Positions 11,686 to 16,328 of a stretch of 16,328 bases of DNA are shown here, piece by piece (the first letter of the stretch is position 1; each line of letters begins with the position of its first letter). The notes beneath the pieces are model-generated. The model did not search any database. It was not told the DNA's origin and saw only the letters and a program-made list of their open reading frames with translations. The stretch comes from Larix sibirica (Eukaryota > Streptophyta > Pinopsida > Pinales > Pinaceae): contig NWUY0304850168.1 in assembly GCA_004151065.3 (NCBI GenBank), forward strand, positions 1 through 16,328. Direction: 5' to 3'. The position numbers and the translations under genes were made by a program.

Positions 11686-12250
11686 ATGGGGGCTTGAGGC
11701 TGGGTCCGCATATCTGTGTTTCGGATGCAGATCTGCCCATATCCATGTAGGATCCATCATGTATACAGATCCTTCATGCCCAGAAATGGATCCCGTGCCA
11801 CCGAAACAGATTCCGTGCCAACTAGACCCCACATGCTGGATCCCATGCCAATAATATCAGAGTTTTAGGTTTTTGTTATATTTTTAACAATGTTTGCCGC
11901 CTATTTGAAACCCTAAGCGGTGGATATTCTATAACAAGCCCCTGTCCCACTCTGAATACAGCAGAAAGTGAGCGGCTTTTCAGACATTCAGCAGAAAGTG
12001 AGTGTTTGTTTAAGTTTCACTGTGCATTTCAGAGCACAGTGAGCACATGGCCAGTGAGAAGGTGGTGAGCAGTGACTGCTGACTGAGCACTGAGAAGTGA
12101 ATGAGCAGAAGCACTGAGCATTCATACACTGATATTGAGCAGTGGCTGCGCTGAAGCACTGAGCAATGGGTGAAGAAAAACACTCTACCTTTCACAGTTA
12201 TTAAAATTTTTAATTTAACTATTATACAGTAGTACAGTTCTTCATTCAAG
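11686..12250. other. Non-coding segment with GGATCC cluster and GAGCA-rich degenerate repeat
   Basis: Bases 11690-11850 are relatively GC-rich and contain GGATCC four times plus related GATCC/CCATG words, with no coding content. Bases about 11960-12170 are a purine-rich degenerate array of words such as GCACTGAG, GAGCAGTG and AGAAAGTGAG. Neither matches a transposon terminus I can name. The block would lie inside the proposed compound insertion that splits the LINE. Confidence 0.45.
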
Positions 12251-12262
12251 TTGATTCGAGCC
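12251..12262 (+). repeat. Left target-site duplication TTGATTCGAGCC
   Basis: This 12-bp word is repeated exactly at 13838-13849, directly after an A11 tail. Together they bracket the 1575-bp insertion between them and mark it as a product of target-primed reverse transcription. Confidence 0.85.
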
Positions 12263-12263
12263 A

Positions 12264-12691
12264 CCAGGGGAGGCAGGCACAGGCAGAGTCATCTTTGATC
12301 CAGGTGGAAACATTATTAGAACTTATCCATGGGGTCTGGGCAAGCGAACGAACAACTATGCTGAATGGACGGCCCTGTCTCAAGGAATAGAATGCATGTT
12401 CAATCTGCAGGTTGAAGATTTCATGGTTTTTGGTGACTCTCAAGTTGTCATTCAATCTATGAACAATTTGCTTCTCAGGAAAGTAGCAAAGAACAGCATT
12501 CAAAAGAGAATTCTTCATTTCTATCCTAACCTTTCCGTTATTCAATTCTATCATACAGCATTCAAATTTGTTTAAATTTGAATGCGGATCGTTTGGCTAA
12601 TGTTGGAGCAAGACTAAAGGTGGGGGAGCTATCCCTTGACAAACACCCCCCTAAAACCAAATGGTGTTGCAATTTTCGAAGCCTCTTTTAA
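12264..12691 (+). pseudogene. RNase H domain of a plant LINE, frameshifted
   Basis: In the first frame the translation reads GTGRVIFDPGGN, then RTNNYAEWTALSQGIE (the Glu block of RNase H) and VFGDSQVVIQ (the Asp block), then HTAFKF and a stop at 12573-12575. The match resumes two frames over with LNADRLANVGARLKVGELS, the expected C-terminal Asp block of plant LINE RNase H, and ends at TAA 12689-12691. The N-terminal first strand, with its first catalytic Asp, is lost to 5' truncation. Two catalytic blocks plus the last one are visible, so the family call is firm, but the domain cannot be active as it stands. Confidence 0.8.
12558..12585. repeat. Perfect 12-bp inverted repeat with GTTT loop
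   Basis: GCATTCAAATTT (12558-12569) is followed by GTTT and its exact reverse complement (12574-12585). It lies precisely where the RNase H reading frame changes, so it probably records the mutation that broke the domain (fold-back template switching or hairpin-mediated insertion) rather than a regulatory site. Confidence 0.85.
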
Positions 12692-13560
12692 TGACTTCGC
12701 TGCCTGAGATAGTGTGCCATAAAGACGGAGGTTGCTGCCAGTTATGCGGCCCGACAAATGGAAGGTTGCTGTATAGATTTGGCACGGATGTATCCTGTGT
12801 CTTCATTCCTCAATTAACTCCACACATTCCCCACCGTGCTATGCAGTTGGGTAAAGGGTACGATAGCTGCTGGAGAATGATGGCTTTCCCACCATCTTTA
12901 AAGGTGCGGGAGGATTTATGGGAGATTCAGCTGCTCTTCCCTCATTTGCAATGCTTTGAGCACTCTGCAAGTAGAGAGAATCCCCAGGTTTCTAAGGATA
13001 TTGAGATGGCAGAGAAAGGTTCCATGAAGAAGAATGACTTGAACTGGCACCATCCTGAGGAAGACCCCGGTCTGAAATACGTTTCGCAGGAGATTTTGGC
13101 AATCAGAGAAGGAATGACGGACCTCCGGAAAATGAACCGATGCATTTTCAAAGTTGCTAAGGCTTGCTTGGAGGAATCCAGGCAGACAGGCTTGGATTTG
13201 ACACGTTTTGAAACGCGTTTGGAGGATGCCGAGACAGGGTATCGTGTTCAGACCGACAAAGTGGAAGATTTGAAGAGGACTCTGGCTGAAATGGAGCAAG
13301 TTCTGAGTGCCAAGCTGGACGAGGTCAATGGAAAGTTGGCGGAGCTGCGTCGGAATATACAGAGCATCAGCGTGAATACCGCTGAACGTCATGAGAGCCA
13401 TTTTAATCAATTGAAAGAGATTATGGAAGCAGTGCAAGTTAACGTTAATGGACTCTATCCCTGGAATCGTGAGCCCAAAGGAGAACATGCAGAGGCTTCC
13501 CCCATGGACGAAGCGTCGGTTTCCCAACCCAAAGTTGAAGAAGTTATCGCTCATCAATGA
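12661..13560 (+). CDS. Coiled-coil protein ORF carried in the retro-insertion (up to 299 aa)
   Basis: The frame is open for 299 codons from the first ATG to TGA at 13558-13560. The first about 36 codons overlap the RNase H relic or its trailer in another frame, so the ATG at 12841 (codon 61) or later ones are as likely as starts. Residues about 143-262 are rich in Leu/Glu/Lys with heptad-like spacing (KVEDLKRTLAEMEQVL, AKLDEVNGKLAELRRNIQ) and should form a long coiled coil. The tail is acidic and Pro/Ser-containing (to KVEEVIAHQ). There is no signal peptide, membrane segment, zinc knuckle or enzyme motif. Coiled coils occur in LINE ORF1 proteins, but here the frame is downstream of RNase H, which is the wrong place for ORF1. 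I do not recognise the family. Expression and function are unproven. Confidence 0.5.
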   Translation: MVLQFSKPLLMTSLPEIVCHKDGGCCQLCGPTNGRLLYRFGTDVSCVFIPQLTPHIPHRAMQLGKGYDSCWRMMAFPPSLKVREDLWEIQLLFPHLQCFEHSASRENPQVSKDIEMAEKGSMKKNDLNWHHPEEDPGLKYVSQEILAIREGMTDLRKMNRCIFKVAKACLEESRQTGLDLTRFETRLEDAETGYRVQTDKVEDLKRTLAEMEQVLSAKLDEVNGKLAELRRNIQSISVNTAERHESHFNQLKEIMEAVQVNVNGLYPWNREPKGEHAEASPMDEASVSQPKVEEVIAHQ

Positions 13561-13837
13561 AGACCTTTATCTCCCCCCTTTTTTTGTTATAAGTTTTTAG
13601 ATGTTTTTTTGCATTATCTTGGCATGCCAGTTTATCAGAGTTTATACAATTAGAAGTAGAAGGTCAAATTTTGTTAAAAGATGTAAAACTACTGAGCAGA
13701 TGGAAGTTTCTGTAGCTCTGTATTGCACTGAAACCTTATATTTTGGACTCCTGTCTTATATTTTGCAGCCCCGGGGGCGTATATATTTTCCTCTTTTATA
13801 ATATAAACTTCATTCTCATTTCTGTTAAAAAAAAAAA
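13561..13837 (+). other. 3' untranslated tail of the retro-insertion ending in A11
   Basis: AT-rich, non-coding sequence begins with a C6T7 run after the stop codon and ends with TATAATATAAACTT and then A11. It has the look of a transcript 3' UTR, which supports RNA-mediated insertion of the unit. Confidence 0.6.
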
Positions 13838-13849
13838 TTGATTCGAGCC
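13838..13849 (+). repeat. Right target-site duplication TTGATTCGAGCC
   Basis: Exact copy of 12251-12262, placed directly after the A11 tail. Removing 12263-13849 would restore an uninterrupted empty site. Confidence 0.85.
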
Positions 13850-13947
13850 TCCATGGTAACATTTATAAATACATGTTTGAAGGATGAATGCCCACATACT
13901 TAACTTTTCAGGCTTCAAATTTAAATATAGTGTGCCCCTATGCTGTT

Positions 13948-13997
13948 GGGAGCGGGGAGCGGGAGCGGGGAGCGGGAGCGGAGAGTGGGAGCGGAGT
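13948..13997 (+). repeat. GGGAGC/GGGGAGC microsatellite
   Basis: About 50 bases consist of GGGAGC or GGGGAGC hexa/heptamers with minor decay at the right end. A GCTCC...GGAGC hairpin (14018-14034) made from the same word lies just downstream. It is G-rich enough for alternative DNA structure. The frames reading through it give Gly/Ser/Glu low complexity and are not coding evidence. Confidence 0.8.
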
Positions 13998-14061
13998 GAA
14001 AAACGAAATTTTCAAAAGCTCCAGTTTTGGGAGCATTCTGAGAGCGTTTGTTATAGATTGG

Positions 14062-14354
14062 TGTATAGATTTGGCACGGATGTATCCTGTCTCTTCATTC
14101 CTCAATTAACTTCGCACATTCCCCACCGTGCTGTGCAGTTGGGTAAAGGGTACAATGGCTGTTGCAGAATGATGGCTTTCCCACCATCTTTAACGGTGCG
14201 AGAGGATTTATGGGAGATTCAGCTGCTCTTCCCTCATTTGCAATGCTTTGAGCACTCTGCAAGTAGAGAAAATCCCCAGGTTTCTAAGGATATTGAGATG
14301 GCAGAGAAAGGTTCCATGAAGAAGGAGGACTCGAACTGGCATCATCCTGAGGAA
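14062..14354 (+). pseudogene. Partial duplicate of the coiled-coil ORF's 5' part
   Basis: This block matches 12770-13062 base for base at a fixed offset of 1292 with no indels. I count 15 substitutions in 293 bases (about 95 percent identity). Of these about 10 change an amino acid and five are silent, close to what unconstrained drift gives. The frame stays open but the coiled-coil part is missing. At 14355 it runs into unrelated repeat sequence and ends at TAA 14403-14405. It is a broken copy, not a functional gene. It has neither a poly(A) tail nor a target-site duplication of its own. Confidence 0.8.
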
Positions 14355-14358
14355 TCTT

Positions 14359-14551
14359 GCTGGGAATCTTTATACTTCAAGGAATCTAGCTGGGAAACAG
14401 TGTAAAGATTCCCAGCTAGGTATGAAGGCAAACTGATCCGAATCGGTCTGGAAATCGGTCTTAGAACAGTATGGTAAATAGGCTATAGCACATAGTAGTA
14501 CAGCATTCATTTACACCATCATACCTAGCTGGGAATCTTTATACTTCAAGG
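14359..14551. repeat. Direct and inverted repeats of a 24-nt word (fold-back element?)
   Basis: GCTGGGAATCTTTATACTTC and four following bases occur identically at 14359-14382 and 14528-14551. Between them, 14400-14425 is the inverse complement of 14519-14544 over 26 bases with one mismatch, leaving a 93-base spacer. The pattern plus-minus-plus resembles a small MITE or fold-back element, perhaps with a second terminus. No flanking target-site duplication was established. Confidence 0.7.
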
Positions 14552-14989
14552 CAGATTTCAAGGAAGATGACTGGTTCATCATGGTGTAGAGTTGAAAAAT
14601 CCAGATGATGAGGATGTATACCCATTTCAAGATATGTAGTTAGACTTAGACCTACACTACATTATCACATACCAAGAGAGTGATCATTGATGAGACACTC
14701 AATTTTGTAGTTACTATTATCCTTTTTGTATAAGGCATGACGCATCAGGATTTCAGTCTTCAGATTATAAATTATCTAATGGTTTCAGTTCTAATGTTAA
14801 TGTAGTGATTCATTAATGCTTTTGATATTTAAATCTGAATATGTTTTTTAAAATTAAAAGAATATTATTATATTTTTAGTACATGGTGTTTCCTCACCAT
14901 ATCCAGATCCTAGCTTTTCAAAAATCTGGCAGATCCATATCCAGATCAATATCCTGTTAACTTAGCCCAGAACAAACTGATTTTACCTT
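14552..14989. other. Gene-free AT-rich stretch
   Basis: No coding content. Bases 14895-14955 carry several CATATCCAGATC-like words, loosely similar in vocabulary to the GGATCC cluster at 11690-11850. Nothing else was recognised. Confidence 0.4.
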
Positions 14990-15490
14990 GCATTACATCA
15001 TAACAATCTAGGGAGACATGAAAGGGGTCAGGCACTCAATCTTTTATACTTCTATAAAAATCAATTTCTAAAAGGCTTATGATATGGTCATGTGGCCCTT
15101 CACCTTGGCCATGCTCAAAGCTCTAGGCTTCAAATCCTTTCAGAATGCAATTTAAAAATTGTTCACTAATGCCTCAGCCTGCCTTTCCATCAACAAATGC
15201 ATATCAAAAGAGGTGATTCCTTTCGTTCAATCTGCCAGACTATCAAGGATGTCCATTGGCGCTTGCTCTTTATGTGATGGCAACTGAAGTTCTAGGATAT
15301 TTGAATGCTCACAAAATCAGAAAACGGCTCATCAAGGGTGGAGTGATTTCGTAGAAGCTTTCTCTACGCAAATGCTGAAGAAAGTAAGGGATTTCACAGA
15401 GTTAATTGAAATCTTTGGTGCACTCCTAGAGACTGGGCTTGGATGGGGATCCTCAAAACACATACATGGGCCCAAGCTCTATGTTACAAG
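14990..15490 (+). pseudogene. Decayed LINE reverse transcriptase (middle to C-terminal part)
   Basis: Translation gives SIKINF*KAYDMVMWPF, the plant LINE block usually read as DFEKAYDRVEW that carries the first catalytic Asp. It continues with LAMLKALGF and LFTNASACLSINKC, a frame change to CPLALALYVMATEVLGYLNA (the QGCPLAP block), HKIRKRLIKGG, and later KKVRDFTELIEIFG. The YADD box that should lie between these last two blocks is not recognisable. Several stops and frame changes make it inactive. Its order continues where 9735-11685 stops, so it may be the other half of that element. Confidence 0.7.
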
Positions 15491-15504
15491 TGGATTATAT
15501 TGGC

Positions 15505-15790
15505 ATTTTAGGAATGGAGGCCTGAAAGGTGCTCTTGTGTAATTGTACCACTTGAGGGGATCCTCTTGGTATGATGTGATGGTCAGGCCAAATCTACAAG
15601 CCTAAGTTGCCACCTCAGCCGTGATTAAATTGAAGGAAGTTTTGTTACTCGGATAATTTGGAAAGCTTGGAATTTGTTTCTTTTCTTGAACTGGAAAATC
15701 CAAGGAGTTAGATTTGGCCTCTCTTCGAATGTACATTCGATTTGATGATAAGCTATCCCACTACAGAAAAATAAGACTCTGACCAAATGA
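15505..15790 (+). pseudogene. Probable Ty3/gypsy gag relic
   Basis: The translation contains YHLRGSSWYDVMVRP followed, after a frame change, by FLELE and KELDLASLRMYIRFDDKLSHY. This resembles the retrotransposon gag pattern of a Trp-containing helix (L-x-G-x-A-x-x-W-W), then F-x-x-L-x-Q-x-x-x-S-V-x-x-Y-x-x-x-F-x-x-L-x-x-Y. Stops interrupt every frame. No zinc knuckle, protease or LTR was found. The assignment rests on weak pattern similarity. Confidence 0.35.
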
Positions 15791-16328
15791 CCATAATTCT
15801 CAGCCCTGAGATTCTTTATAATAGAAATCAGAACTATGCGTGACAGCTTTGACTCTCAGACCCAAAAGATTGTCTCCCTTGGCATGAGCTAAAGGAGTGC
15901 TTCAGACTCCCCTGCCCCGACAGGGGATCTTGGAATGTGTTAAAGAGCTCATTCTAAGCTCCACCATGGTTAAGTTAGTTCTTCAATCTCCCAAAAACAA
16001 GTTGAAGAAATATAATTGGAATACGTCCAAGGCCCAAAATATATATGTTAGCGAGTGGGTATAGGTGGTTATGTCATAAACCTACTCTAGACCACTGACT
16101 TTATAAACTCTGGAGGCTCATCGTTTAGACAATTTATCTGGCTTTTTTGTGACTGTGTGGAAACTCTTTGTGGAGCTAAAAAGAGTTTTATTTACTTGGC
16201 CCCTAGCCCATATGCCTTTTTTGTGGTCGACATGAAACAATGTGATCAAAACCAGACTGGTGACTGAACTGGACCAATCACTGAACCAGTCAACCCAAAA
16301 AACTGGAACCGGATCAGAACCAAACCAG
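15791..16328. other. Unassigned right edge with short degenerate AACCAG repeats
   Basis: No ORF of coding character was found, although the region may be further gag/pol debris. The last about 85 bases repeat the words AACCAG, ACTGAAC and CTGGAAC in degenerate order, a simple-sequence pattern that may continue beyond the window. Confidence 0.35.

Larger units (their letters stand above)
12263..13837 (+). mobile_element. 5'-truncated non-LTR retro-insertion with RNase H relic, extra ORF and A11 tail
   Basis: The unit is flanked by perfect 12-bp direct repeats and ends in A11 (13827-13837), the standard signature of LINE-machinery insertion. Its 5' end falls inside an RNase H domain, as expected for 5' truncation. 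The order is RNase H relic (12264-12691), a long coiled-coil open frame (to 13560), then a 277-bp 3' untranslated tail with AT-rich TATAATATAAACTT shortly before the A-run. It may be a LINE family with an additional 3' ORF, or a retrocopied chimeric transcript. Sequence alone does not decide. Confidence 0.8.

Noticed and set aside
11470-11854. ORFs of 120 aa (minus) and 94 aa (plus) near the LINE break
   Set aside because: The plus frame is LINE reverse transcriptase start plus GGATCC-rich non-coding sequence. The minus frame is its shadow. Neither is a gene.
12916-13557. 213-aa minus-strand ORF opposite the coiled-coil frame
   Set aside because: It is the antisense reading of a long open sense frame. 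The composition is Phe/Leu/His-rich without motifs, and the sense strand agrees with the direction of the retro-insertion, its 3' UTR and its A-tail.
13884-14405. A 173-codon open frame as a new gene
   Set aside because: Its first part reads through the GGGAGC microsatellite, the middle is the duplicated ORF segment and the end is repeat sequence. Its substitutions look neutral.
1-16328. CRISPR arrays, bacterial operons, riboswitches, rRNA
   Set aside because: Introns, LINEs and the poly(A)/target-site signature show plant nuclear DNA. The repeats seen are two-copy tandem duplications or degenerate simple sequence, not spacer arrays. No rRNA or intact tRNA fold was found.

Overview
The window reads as nuclear DNA of a land plant. 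It has one multi-exon gene with short AT-rich GT-AG introns, set in a background of decayed non-LTR retrotransposon (LINE) sequence, a SINE-like unit, local tandem duplications and long AT-rich gene-free stretches. The LINE relics and low gene density suggest a species with a repeat-rich genome, perhaps a gymnosperm or fern. The sequence alone does not settle the species.

Left flank (1-3624): no convincing gene. It holds a possible tRNA-derived SINE (about 517-785), a two-copy tandem duplication of about 206 bp (1411-1816), and AT-rich sequence that includes the 3' flank of the main gene.

Main gene (3625-7588, minus strand): nine coding exons can be joined with GT-AG boundaries and consistent phase into a 957-residue protein. 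It has one C2H2 zinc finger (C177, C180, H193, H197), a helical middle, a charged Lys/Arg/Glu coil, a long Ser/Asn-rich disordered region and a short C-terminal conserved-looking block. The last exon (3625-3716) is too short to show as an ordinary ORF and was found from splice phase. The product is probably a nuclear, nucleic-acid-associated protein of unknown function. The upstream region (7589-9734) holds a G-box and a 71-bp tandem duplication but no gene.

Right half (about 9735-16328): a nest of dead mobile elements on the plus strand. A LINE relic gives endonuclease and the start of reverse transcriptase (9735-11685), with a 338-bp internal tandem duplication. Reverse transcriptase sequence resumes at about 14990-15490, so the intervening 3.3 kb may be a compound insertion. 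Inside that interval lies a clean 5'-truncated retro-insertion (12263-13837). It is flanked by a 12-bp target-site duplication, ends in A11, and carries an RNase H relic followed by a separate long open frame encoding a coiled-coil protein. Part of that open frame recurs 1292 bp downstream (14062-14354), next to a set of direct and inverted 24-nt repeats. A probable Ty3/gypsy gag relic (about 15505-15790) follows. The main gene is the only one that looks functional. The coiled-coil frame is intact but may be a retroelement passenger.
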